Source: Defluviitaleaceae bacterium (lineage in GTDB: Bacteria; Bacillota; Clostridia; Lachnospirales; WQUN01). From it: a stretch of DNA of 64,000 nt. Where the stretch lies: positions 43,875 to 107,874 of the forward strand of contig WQRX01000007.1 of assembly GCA_009786535.1 (NCBI GenBank), written 5' to 3'. Below the pieces are notes generated by a model. It made no database searches and was not told where the DNA came from. It saw nothing but the letters and a program-made list of their open reading frames with translations. Below, in pieces: positions 15,184-21,532 of this stretch (the stretch's first letter is position 1; each line of letters starts with the position of its first letter). Both the position numbers and the translations under genes were made by a program.

Positions 15184-15220
15184 AGGGACTGTATTAGTCG
15201 CTTAATACAGTCCCTGTTTT
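15184..15220. terminator. Bidirectional terminator containing the TGTATTA palindrome
   Basis: A perfect 13-bp stem (15184-15196 with 15203-15215) and a 6-base loop are followed by GTTTTAT on the plus strand. It lies between the convergent ABC permease and the YgjV-family gene. Its core, TGTATTAGTCGCTTAATACA, shares 16 of 20 bases with the operator of the same GntR operon. Confidence 0.8.
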
Positions 15221-15243
15221 ATATGGAGAATCAAGGAGGCTAA

Positions 15244-15861
15244 CTAAGGCTTTGCAAACACCAGCTGCGCCTGCTTCGGCTGGTTGGCGTACCGCGCATA
15301 GAATACCGCTACAGAAATTATTTTTGCGGATTCGATAGCGATGCCCATGATATTCCAGCGGAAATCGCCATACAGGATATTGATGGGGGTCTGGGTAAGC
15401 AATACCACAACGGCATAGAAAACCACGGTAATACGTACATAATGCACACCAGGCAGGTACTGCCCAATTACAAACGCCAGTGCCGTAACCATGCCCAAGG
15501 CATGTAGCCAGCGTACTTCTGCGGGGGCGTTAAGCACCGTAATTGTACCTGCTACCAAGGCGACCAAAATCATAAATAACAAGAAGTTAAGTCCAATTTC
15601 TTTGCTTTGTGGTGTATTTTTCTTAAATATTCCAAAGAAAACGAGGTTGCGTATGGTGCTGTAGGTAGCCGCGACAATCAGCGAAAGCTGTGTACTCATG
15701 CCTGTAGCAAGCCCAATGGCAACAAACATCAGCGCCCAAAAAAAACTGCCGATACCCGTGACAAGGAAATACCTTGTCTTGTCTTTAATTTGATAAGAGG
15801 CAAACTCAAACCCGATTGTAATTACGCCTAATACCTGTGCGATAATAAACCATGTATTCAT
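15244..15861 (-). CDS. YgjV/Imp-family membrane protein
   Basis: A 205-residue protein with about six TM helices and the family start WFIIAQVLGVITIGFEFASYQIKDKTRYFLVTGIG. YgjV-type proteins are conserved inner-membrane proteins of unknown function. It is translationally coupled to degV upstream (TAATG). A relative of the same family is encoded at 63105-63827. An N-terminal WxxAQ...G and a Phe-Gly-Ile-Phe-Lys loop near residue 77 agree between the two. Confidence 0.75.
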   Translation of the reverse strand: MNTWFIIAQVLGVITIGFEFASYQIKDKTRYFLVTGIGSFFWALMFVAIGLATGMSTQLSLIVAATYSTIRNLVFFGIFKKNTPQSKEIGLNFLLFMILVALVAGTITVLNAPAEVRWLHALGMVTALAFVIGQYLPGVHYVRITVVFYAVVVLLTQTPINILYGDFRWNIMGIAIESAKIISVAVFYARYANQPKQAQLVFAKP

Positions 15862-16781
15862 TATGCTGCCTTCCTTTCTTCAATAAAAGAGGTTTTTTCA
15901 TTCGCTTCACATGCGGTGTATTTTTTGCAATAGGCAAACGCAAGCGCGCCGGGACCTGCATGGGTACCAATTGCTGCACCAATGCTTGTTACGGGACTTT
16001 CCATTTGTACACTTAACGCAGTTTCAATGTTTACTTGGAAATTTACGGCGTCCTCTTCACTTAAAATATGCCCGATGTTAAATTGAATATCGTTTACATC
16101 ATCCCTTAGCGCATTTACCATAGCTTCTTCAATTAGGCGGTAGGCATTTTTCTTGCCGCGTACCGTTTCCAGTTGGACGGCTTGCCCATCCTGTATGTGC
16201 AAAATAGGACGCAAGCCTAAAATTCCGCCAACAAACGCCGTGGTTGTGCCTACACGCCCACCTTTTTTCAAAAATTCCAAGCTGTCAACGGTGAAGTAAA
16301 GCTGTGTGGTATTGCGCACGGCTTCGGCACGTTTGGCGGTTTTTTCTAACGAAAAGCCCGCATCGCGCATTTTAATAATTTCGCGCAGGATTAACCCCTG
16401 TCCTATGCTTGCCGAGAGCGAATCCAGCACCACAATGTTACGCGATGGGAATTCTTCTTCCATCATGCCCGCCGCCAGCGTTGCACTGTTGTGCGAGCCG
16501 CTTAGCTTAGAAGAAATGGTAAGCACCAACACATCGTTGCCCGCTTGCAAATGGGGGGTTAGCATGTCGATATAATCCTGCGGGCTGGGCTGCGCCGTTT
16601 TGGGGTTTAAGGTTTTATCCGTTTTAAGGCGCGTAAAATATTCGTCCTTGGAAATATCCACCCCTTCTTTCATATGTGTTTCGCCATCGAAGGTAATGTA
16701 GAATGGGATAATATCCACATTGTGGCGCACTACGTCCACTTTTGTAAAATCGCAACCGCCGTCCGAGATAATGGTATACAT
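15861..16781 (-). CDS. DegV-family fatty-acid-binding protein
   Basis: A 306-residue cytoplasmic protein starting MYTIISDGGCDFTK, the classical DegV N-terminus. It also has the conserved TISSKLSGSHNSA (fatty-acid carboxylate site), LDSLSASIGQGL and EFLKKGGRV motifs. Family members (FakB) present exogenous fatty acids to the kinase FakA. The start at 16781 is set by a perfect AGGAGG 9 nt upstream; the 42 extra codons of the longer ORF are rejected. A small hairpin (16800-16817) lies in the leader. Confidence 0.9.
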   Translation of the reverse strand: MYTIISDGGCDFTKVDVVRHNVDIIPFYITFDGETHMKEGVDISKDEYFTRLKTDKTLNPKTAQPSPQDYIDMLTPHLQAGNDVLVLTISSKLSGSHNSATLAAGMMEEEFPSRNIVVLDSLSASIGQGLILREIIKMRDAGFSLEKTAKRAEAVRNTTQLYFTVDSLEFLKKGGRVGTTTAFVGGILGLRPILHIQDGQAVQLETVRGKKNAYRLIEEAMVNALRDDVNDIQFNIGHILSEEDAVNFQVNIETALSVQMESPVTSIGAAIGTHAGPGALAFAYCKKYTACEANEKTSFIEERKAA

Positions 16782-16898
16782 AAATTTTTCCTCCTGAATG
16801 AACCCTGCCGAGGGTTCGTTTAAATTTTTAACTCCACCCATCATAAACAGGAGAAAATCTTGTGCGTTGCACATGCGGTGAAAAAATTTTTTTAACGT

Positions 16899-16928
16899 TT
16901 GACACAAACCCCTTCCAAGCCGTATAAT
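16899..16928 (+). promoter_or_regulatory. Strong sigma-A promoter for the zinc-ribbon gene and tRNA-Thr
   Basis: TTGACA (16899-16904), an 18-bp spacer and TATAAT (16923-16928) are both perfect consensus hexamers. The next features downstream are the zinc-ribbon ORF at 16970 and tRNA-Thr at 17138, with no terminator between them, so one transcript probably carries both. Confidence 0.85.
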
Positions 16929-16969
16929 GCGCGGGTTGCAAAATTAATTTTATGTAAGGAGCGCTATTT

Positions 16970-17119
16970 ATGCCAAAACCCAAACGCGGCAAACTTGCCC
17001 GCAGTGTTAAAGACTGGCGCGGCACTTGCCCATTATGCAGCCGTACAGGCGTTAAACTGCTGTGGGAAAAAACCGAAGACGAAAAAACAATGAAAGTATG
17101 CAAGCAGTGCGGCGCGTAA
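16970..17119 (+). CDS. Small zinc-ribbon protein
   Basis: A 49-residue basic protein, too short for usual ORF cut-offs. It has a Lys/Arg-rich N-terminus (MPKPKRGKLARSVKDWRG) and two CxxC knuckles (CPLC and CKQC) about 27 residues apart, a zinc ribbon. The RBS AAGGAG is 8 nt upstream, and a consensus promoter drives it. Basic one-ribbon proteins of this size are often ribosome-associated or ribosomal-protein-like, and the link with a tRNA gene downstream fits that. This is inference. Confidence 0.8.
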   Translation: MPKPKRGKLARSVKDWRGTCPLCSRTGVKLLWEKTEDEKTMKVCKQCGA

Positions 17120-17137
17120 TTTAAAGCCCGCACCCAC

Positions 17138-17210
17138 GCCGATTTAGCTCAGTTGGTAGAGCAGCTGATTTGTAATCAGCAGGTCAACGGTTCGAGTCCG
17201 TTAATCGGCT
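17138..17210 (+). tRNA. tRNA-Thr (anticodon TGT)
   Basis: A full cloverleaf of 73 nt. Acceptor GCCGATT pairs with AATCGGC. The D arm is GCTC...GAGC. The anticodon stem GCTGA/TCAGC encloses the loop TTTGTAA with anticodon TGT (reads ACA). The T arm contains GGTTCGAGTCC. The discriminator is T, and CCA is not encoded. A degenerate copy of its 3' half lies at 19804-19847. Confidence 0.95.
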
Positions 17211-17221
17211 TAAGGAAAAGC

Positions 17222-17242
17222 CCACAAATAAAGCATTTGTGG
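17222..17242 (+). other. Hairpin after tRNA-Thr
   Basis: CCACAAAT pairs with ATTTGTGG (8 bp, 5-base loop) 12 bases after the tRNA. No T-run follows, so it is more likely an RNA-processing or stability element than a terminator. Confidence 0.4.
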
Positions 17243-17335
17243 CACTTACATAAATGGTGGGGCAACAGGTAAAGAGGGTACTTATGCATTAAAGGGCGTA
17301 GGTTTTGGATTTTATCTACATGGAAGGCGCTAAAG

Positions 17336-18841
17336 ATGCGATACTTTTATAACAAAAAATGGGTTTGTTGTTTTATGTTTGCATTATTCATTTTGTCTTT
17401 GATTCCACTTTTAATTATTTCTCACTCTGCATTGCCAACGCAGGATGATTTTTGGTACGGAATACCTGCGGCACAGGCATGGCAAGAAACGGGTTCGATA
17501 ACGCAAACTGTAAATGCTGCGGTGCAACGCACACAATATGCTTACGAGACATGGCAGGGTACTTTTGTTGCTATATTTTTTATGTCCGCGCATCCGGCAA
17601 TTTTCGGAGCAGGATTTTATATGCTCGGTGTAATATTTGTTATTCTAATGTTTGCAAGTGCGAATTTATTCTTCCTAAAAGTTATACTTATGGATTACCT
17701 TAAGATGGATAAATATACTTATGGCATTGTCACACTTTTGTTCACTTTTATTTCTATGCAATTCGTGTTTTCGGCACGAGAAGGCTTTTTCTGGTATAAC
17801 TCTGCTATGTTTTATTCGGGATTCCACTCCCTGTCGCTTTTTATGCTAGGCATGTTGGGTTTGGCACTGAAAGAGGAGAGCGAACCTAGCAAAATTTCAT
17901 ACATTCTTGTGCCTATTTTTGCATTTTTAGTAGGTGGTAGCAACTTTATCTCTGCACTTACTTCCGCAGTAGTTCTGGCTCTGGTTCTTGCTTGGCTGGG
18001 ATATAAGCACTTTTGTATAAAAGCCAAGGTGTCTATGCAGAAATGGCTTGTTCCAATTTTGGGTTTTGCGGCTATATCTGTATCGTTGATTATCGCCATT
18101 ACTGCGCCGGGCAATGCCCTTCGGCAAGTGATACTTGAGGAGAGTGGCTACGGTATCCAAATGAACCCTATTTTAGCCATTCTTCAATCTTTTAGGCATG
18201 GTTTTCTGTTTTTCACAACTTTCCGCCAGCAAGTATTGCCTTTCCCGGTATGGATAGCACTCGGCTGTATGATACCCATAATATATAATGCTACTCGGCA
18301 GATTGTACAAAAGGGGGTATTCATACATAAATACTCTATTTTAGTTGTACCTCTCTTTTATGGTGTTTATGCCAGTACTTTTACACCCAATCTCTACTCC
18401 ATGTCAAGCTTTGGCCCGAATCGTGTTGTTAACGTAAACTTTTACTGGTTTTTGCTGTTCGTATTTGTTGCTATGATTTTTATTTGCGGGAATATTGCAG
18501 CTATATTGGGTACTTCTCATTCATCTTTCTTGGTCGAGAAAAGCAGCGGAAAAGATTCTAGTAGTATTAGTAAGACAGCGGCAATTGGGCTTGCTATTTT
18601 CGTGTTATCCTGTGTTTTTATTGCCACTGAAGATGTAAACTCAATGATGAGTACCAGCGCGGCGAGGTCAGTAATTACCGGCGAAGCTCGAACATATAGA
18701 ATAGAATATTTTGAACGAATCGAACGCTTACGTGAACCGGGAGTAAACCCGGATGAGATTCCGTTCTTCACGGTTTTTCCGTATGTATTGCCAATACTGC
18801 CGCCCGGTGACAATGATGAGGTAGTAAGGTTCTTTAGGTAA
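17336..18841 (+). CDS. DUF6056-type multispanning membrane protein
   Basis: A 501-residue protein with about ten TM helices. The N-terminal layout is typical: a TM, then LPTQDDFWYG, then YETWQGTFVAIFFMSAHPAIFG. An acidic pair in the first outside loop followed by a W-Q-G-T motif recalls the DUF6056 / GT-C-like polyprenyl-linked glycosyltransferase group, often encoded beside GT2 enzymes for surface polysaccharide. A broken GT2 gene follows. The base composition is AT-rich, unlike the neighbouring chromosome. The RBS is weak (GGAAGG). The family call is from memory of this pattern. Confidence 0.6.
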   Translation: MRYFYNKKWVCCFMFALFILSLIPLLIISHSALPTQDDFWYGIPAAQAWQETGSITQTVNAAVQRTQYAYETWQGTFVAIFFMSAHPAIFGAGFYMLGVIFVILMFASANLFFLKVILMDYLKMDKYTYGIVTLLFTFISMQFVFSAREGFFWYNSAMFYSGFHSLSLFMLGMLGLALKEESEPSKISYILVPIFAFLVGGSNFISALTSAVVLALVLAWLGYKHFCIKAKVSMQKWLVPILGFAAISVSLIIAITAPGNALRQVILEESGYGIQMNPILAILQSFRHGFLFFTTFRQQVLPFPVWIALGCMIPIIYNATRQIVQKGVFIHKYSILVVPLFYGVYASTFTPNLYSMSSFGPNRVVNVNFYWFLLFVFVAMIFICGNIAAILGTSHSSFLVEKSSGKDSSSISKTAAIGLAIFVLSCVFIATEDVNSMMSTSAARSVITGEARTYRIEYFERIERLREPGVNPDEIPFFTVFPYVLPILPPGDNDEVVRFFR

Positions 18842-18901
18842 TGTGTTTTTGATGGGATACGAATGTGTATGAGCAGTGATATTTACAGATAAAAAGGCGC
18901 T

Positions 18902-19243
18902 CTACGTCCAATTCTCTATTTGGTTTTGCCATGTTACAAAGAAGAAGTAGTAGTAGATTTGTCCAAAAATCATGGATATCAAAATGCTTTACTCGCCGGA
19001 CTTGTGATTGCCAAAGATGTGGCTGATGTTGTTATTTCTATGGATGCAGATTTGCAGGACGATATTAATGCGATTGATGAAATGCCGGAGAAGTTTGGTC
19101 AAGGTTTTGATATAGTTTATGGGGTTCGTAGTCAAAGAAAGAAGGACAGTTTTTTCAAACGAGTAACCGCTGAAGGTTTCTATACAAGGAAGTACATGCC
19201 GGATATGGCAATATATACAGCTTATGGAATGAAGTACACATAA
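18902..19243 (+). pseudogene. Broken GT2 glycosyltransferase (bactoprenol-glucosyltransferase type)
   Basis: The reading frame shows LVLPCYKEEV, the start of a DPM1/GtrB-like GT2 domain. It joins directly to VVDLSKNHGYQNALLAGL, SMDADLQDD and IVYGVRSQRKKDSFFKRVTA. In intact enzymes about 50 residues, including the first DDGS-type motif, separate PCYNEE from the LSRNFG motif; they are missing here. After TAEGFY the sequence becomes unrelated and stops, so the C-terminal membrane domain is gone too. No good RBS is seen. It is almost certainly non-functional. Confidence 0.65.
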
Positions 19244-19382
19244 CATCGGTATACCCGCCAGAATTGATATATGAAATGCTTGTACCAATGAGCCAACAAA
19301 AAATAGACAGCTTCATGCAATTAAAAAGACGATTGTATGCCGTAGTGCTTCATTGTAGCCCCAAGGAGGTGAGTACGTAAGC
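19196..19382 (+). pseudogene. Orphan coding fragment in a shifted frame
   Basis: From 19196 a second open frame reads HAGYGNIYSLWNEV, then VYPPELIYEML, then MSQQKIDSFMQLKRRLYAV, and ends at a TAA. It has coding-like composition but no start codon or RBS at its left end, and it overlaps the tail of the broken GT2 frame. It looks like the C-terminal scrap of an unrelated protein joined to the GT2 remnant. I do not recognise the parent. From here to 19548 there is no other gene, only a promoter-like site at 19497-19525. Confidence 0.4.
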
Positions 19383-19496
19383 CATATACAATACCAAAGT
19401 GAATATGAAGGGCACATACAGCAAGAATATGAAATGCTAAGAATGTTTGAAAATGGATATGCCGATTGTCTTTGGTGATATTCTATATTAAAGTGC

Positions 19497-19525
19497 TTTA
19501 CGACAAGCCAAAAAGTAAGTATAAT
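19497..19525 (+). promoter_or_regulatory. Promoter for the 49-residue ORF
   Basis: TTTACG (19497-19502), a 17-bp spacer and TATAAT (19520-19525) precede the ORF at 19549. Confidence 0.45.
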
Positions 19526-19548
19526 AAGAAAAAAAAGGAGCGATTAAT

Positions 19549-19698
19549 GTGACGAAATTAGAATTAATGACTGTGATGTATTCATTGGAAACATTAATAG
19601 AATCGGAAAAACCAGAAAAAGCATTAGGCGTTATTAAAAGAATTATCGCTGAAGCAGAAAAGCGTCCGCAGGATAAAAATGAAGATAACAAAAATTAA
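19549..19698 (+). CDS. Small acidic helical protein, mobile-element type
   Basis: A 49-residue ORF: LELMTVMYSLETLIE, then a Glu/Lys-rich helix ending EDNKN. The start is GTG at 19549 with AAAGGAG 8 nt upstream; the overlapping ATG runs straight into a stop. A promoter-like TTTACG/TATAAT lies in front. Such short, charged helical proteins are common in integrated elements of Firmicutes. Its function is unknown. Confidence 0.5.
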   Translation: MTKLELMTVMYSLETLIESEKPEKALGVIKRIIAEAEKRPQDKNEDNKN

Positions 19699-19803
19699 TT
19701 ACCCCACCAAAATACCAAATAATGGCTGTAAGAAAAAAATAAAGATAGCCGACTAAAGTGCAAAGAATCCAGTAAAATAGCCATTTGTGATATATTACTG
19801 TGA

Positions 19804-19847
19804 GATTTGTATCAGCAGGCCAACGGCTCGAGTCCGTTAAGCGGCTT
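19804..19847 (+). repeat. Degenerate copy of the 3' half of tRNA-Thr (possible att site)
   Basis: About 44 bases match tRNA-Thr from the anticodon loop to the 3' end, with one deletion and a few substitutions. One substitution changes the conserved TTC of the T arm to CTC, so it cannot be a working tRNA. It is in the same orientation as the intact gene 2.6 kb upstream, as expected for the far end of an integrated element. The 19699-20098 gap holds this copy, a terminator (19884-19920) and one repeat, with no gene. Confidence 0.7.
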
Positions 19848-19883
19848 TAAAATTTTCACTCACAATTTGACATCAAAACAAGT

Positions 19884-19920
19884 AAAACCACGGGAGTAAT
19901 AAATCAAACCGTGGTTTTTT
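19884..19920 (+). terminator. Intrinsic terminator at the island edge
   Basis: AAAACCACGG (19884-19893) pairs with CCGTGGTTTT (19909-19918) and is followed by T residues. It sits 37 bases beyond the tRNA-like copy. Confidence 0.75.
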
Positions 19921-19994
19921 CTTTTCTGTTGATTGTTCGTAAACTGCGCTCCAAGACGCTTGCATTACAGCGAAATTACATCGGGAAGCAATGA

Positions 19995-20049
19995 CAAGCG
20001 TAATTTTAAATATTAAAGATAATTAAACGTGCGGAAACGCGGAAAGGTT
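19995..20049 (+). repeat. 55-bp direct repeat, copy A
   Basis: About 53 bases match 20312-20366 with two differences. It has an AT-rich left part (AATTTTAAATATTAAAGATA) and a GC-rich right part (CGTGCGGAAACGCGGAAAGG). The two copies flank the small minus-strand ORF at 20099-20248. Confidence 0.8.
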
Positions 20050-20098
20050 ATCGACCATAAAAAAAGACCCGCGCATCGAAGTGATGGCGGGCAAACTA

Positions 20099-20248
20099 TT
20101 AAGGTTTTTTTAATTCGCCTCGTAAGTCTGTTATCATTTGTTCAAGGGTTTTGGTGTTTTGCTCTTTTTTTATTTCGTCAAGCGCGTGTTCTAATAGGCG
20201 TAATTGGCTCGTCTTGTAAGAATCGAATTGCTCGTTAGTCATCCCCAT
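20099..20248 (-). CDS. Small helical protein flanked by direct repeats
   Basis: A 49-residue ORF: MGMTNEQFDSYKTSQLRLLE, then a Glu/Lys-rich helix, ending LKKP. The start at 20248 is set by GAAAGGAG 7 nt upstream; the 22-codon extension of the longer ORF is rejected. A 55-bp direct repeat lies on each side (19995-20049, 20312-20366), as if the gene came in as a small cassette. Proteins of this kind are common in element borders of Firmicutes. Function unknown. Confidence 0.5.
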   Translation of the reverse strand: MGMTNEQFDSYKTSQLRLLEHALDEIKKEQNTKTLEQMITDLRGELKKP

Positions 20249-20311
20249 AGTGACAACTCCTTTCGAAGAAATGTAATATACCAACATTGTAAACACATGG
20301 GCGTGAAATGG

Positions 20312-20366
20312 CAAGCATAATTTTAAATATTAAAAATAATTAAACGTGCGGAAACGCGGAAAGGTA
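20312..20366 (+). repeat. 55-bp direct repeat, copy B
   Basis: The partner of 19995-20049, in the same orientation, 317 bp away. It ends 33 bases before the stop of the metallohydrolase gene. The sequences outside the 55 bp do not match. Confidence 0.8.
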
Positions 20367-20399
20367 TTATGTTTTAGAAGGAATTAATTTGCCTATCCG

Positions 20400-21344
20400 T
20401 CAAAACGGCTTATACAGCACCGACGCACCGCCATATTGCGCCCGTCTAATATCGCCGCTAAACGGTCCTTCGCTTGCGGGCTGGGGCGGAAAGCCAAAGC
20501 CCGCAGTATTGGGCATTTCCTCTTGCGTACCCGCAAGGATTTGCTTATCCAATTCCAAGAAGTCGCTTACATATTTTTTATTAATGGGCGTACCGTTGTG
20601 CGCGGGGCAAATGGCATCGTATAAATGCGACAGGGATAGGAGCTTTTCCATATTTTCCTTATGTGCCTGTATCTGGTTGGTTTCGGTTAGGAACATAAGC
20701 ACCTGCCCCGCTTCCAACTCATCGCCCGTAAAAAGGTAACGGCTTGCGCTGTCTATGAAAGCAACACTGCCCCCATGGTGCGCGGGAATAGGCACAACCT
20801 GCACCGTGCGCCCGCCAAGGTCGAAGGTCGTGTTCTCGTCAATAATATTGATTTTATAGTCGGGATAGGGCATGGATTCCAAGCGGGTTTGCATCTCCGG
20901 GGAAAAGGCGCGCTTTGCGTCTTTGGCGGCTTCTGCGCTCATGTAGGCTTCCTTCCACCACGGGTTGCCACCCGTATGGTCAAAATGCCCGTGGGTATTC
21001 GCCACAATAACGGGCTTGTCCGTTATTTCTTCTACGAAACGCCGTAAATCGCCTTCGCCGTACGCCGTGTCTATAAGCAACGCTTTCTCCGTTCCCACCA
21101 GCAAATAACAGTAGACATTGCCGTATGATATTGTCCATGTGTCGTCCTTGCCCATCCATTTTCCGTAGATGTAACCGCGTTCGCTGATGTTCGCCTCGTT
21201 GCGGTAAACTGCACCTTCTGTACGTTGGCACGAGGGCGGATAGCCACGCTCGCGGTGGTTGGCGACACAGGCTTCGCAGTTGCTGTGGCGTTCGCATTCA
21301 TTGCGCCGGCATGGGCAGTTTTCGTTCTTAACGGATTTGTACAT
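20400..21344 (-). CDS. Cys-rich domain fused to a metallo-beta-lactamase-fold hydrolase
   Basis: A 314-residue protein. Residues 1-42 form a small Cys/His cluster (ENCPCRRNECERHSNCEAC...PPSC) like the free-standing Cys-rich proteins of Clostridia. The rest is a metallo-beta-lactamase fold with the metal motif THGHFDHTGG, the HHGGS strand, LFTGDEL and CPAHNG. These supply the usual His/Asp ligands of a two-metal hydrolase such as glyoxalase II or quorum-lactone types. AGGAGG is 7 nt upstream of the ATG, so the fused start is real. The substrate is unknown. It is monocistronic, divergent from the oxidoreductase at 21533. Confidence 0.82.
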   Translation of the reverse strand: MYKSVKNENCPCRRNECERHSNCEACVANHRERGYPPSCQRTEGAVYRNEANISERGYIYGKWMGKDDTWTISYGNVYCYLLVGTEKALLIDTAYGEGDLRRFVEEITDKPVIVANTHGHFDHTGGNPWWKEAYMSAEAAKDAKRAFSPEMQTRLESMPYPDYKINIIDENTTFDLGGRTVQVVPIPAHHGGSVAFIDSASRYLFTGDELEAGQVLMFLTETNQIQAHKENMEKLLSLSHLYDAICPAHNGTPINKKYVSDFLELDKQILAGTQEEMPNTAGFGFPPQPASEGPFSGDIRRAQYGGASVLYKPF

Positions 21345-21532
21345 AGGAAGTCCTCCTTTTCATACCGAGTGTTTTTTCATCCCGATATGCTTTAAGTATG
21401 CCATCTACTCCACCTTTTTTCAAATTGCCAAGCCGCCACCATTTTGTCGGCTTCCAAAAGGTAAGTCACTTCATTGTAATGATTATACACGTATGATATC
21501 ATTTAACCTATAAACACGAGAGGGCGATATTT

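Larger units (their letters stand above)
17138..19847. mobile_element. Remnant of a tRNA-Thr-associated genomic island
   Basis: The stretch between intact tRNA-Thr and a partial, mutated copy of its 3' half is more AT-rich than either flank. It holds a DUF6056-type membrane gene, a broken glycosyltransferase, an out-of-frame protein fragment and a 49-residue ORF. A 3'-tRNA direct repeat with foreign-looking genes between is the usual footprint of site-specific integration. No integrase gene is present, so the element is either decayed or non-autonomous. Alternatively the 3' copy is just a dead tRNA gene. Confidence 0.45.

Noticed and set aside
19804..19847. A second functional tRNA-Thr
   Set aside because: The 5' half is missing and the T-loop TTC is changed to CTC; no cloverleaf can form.
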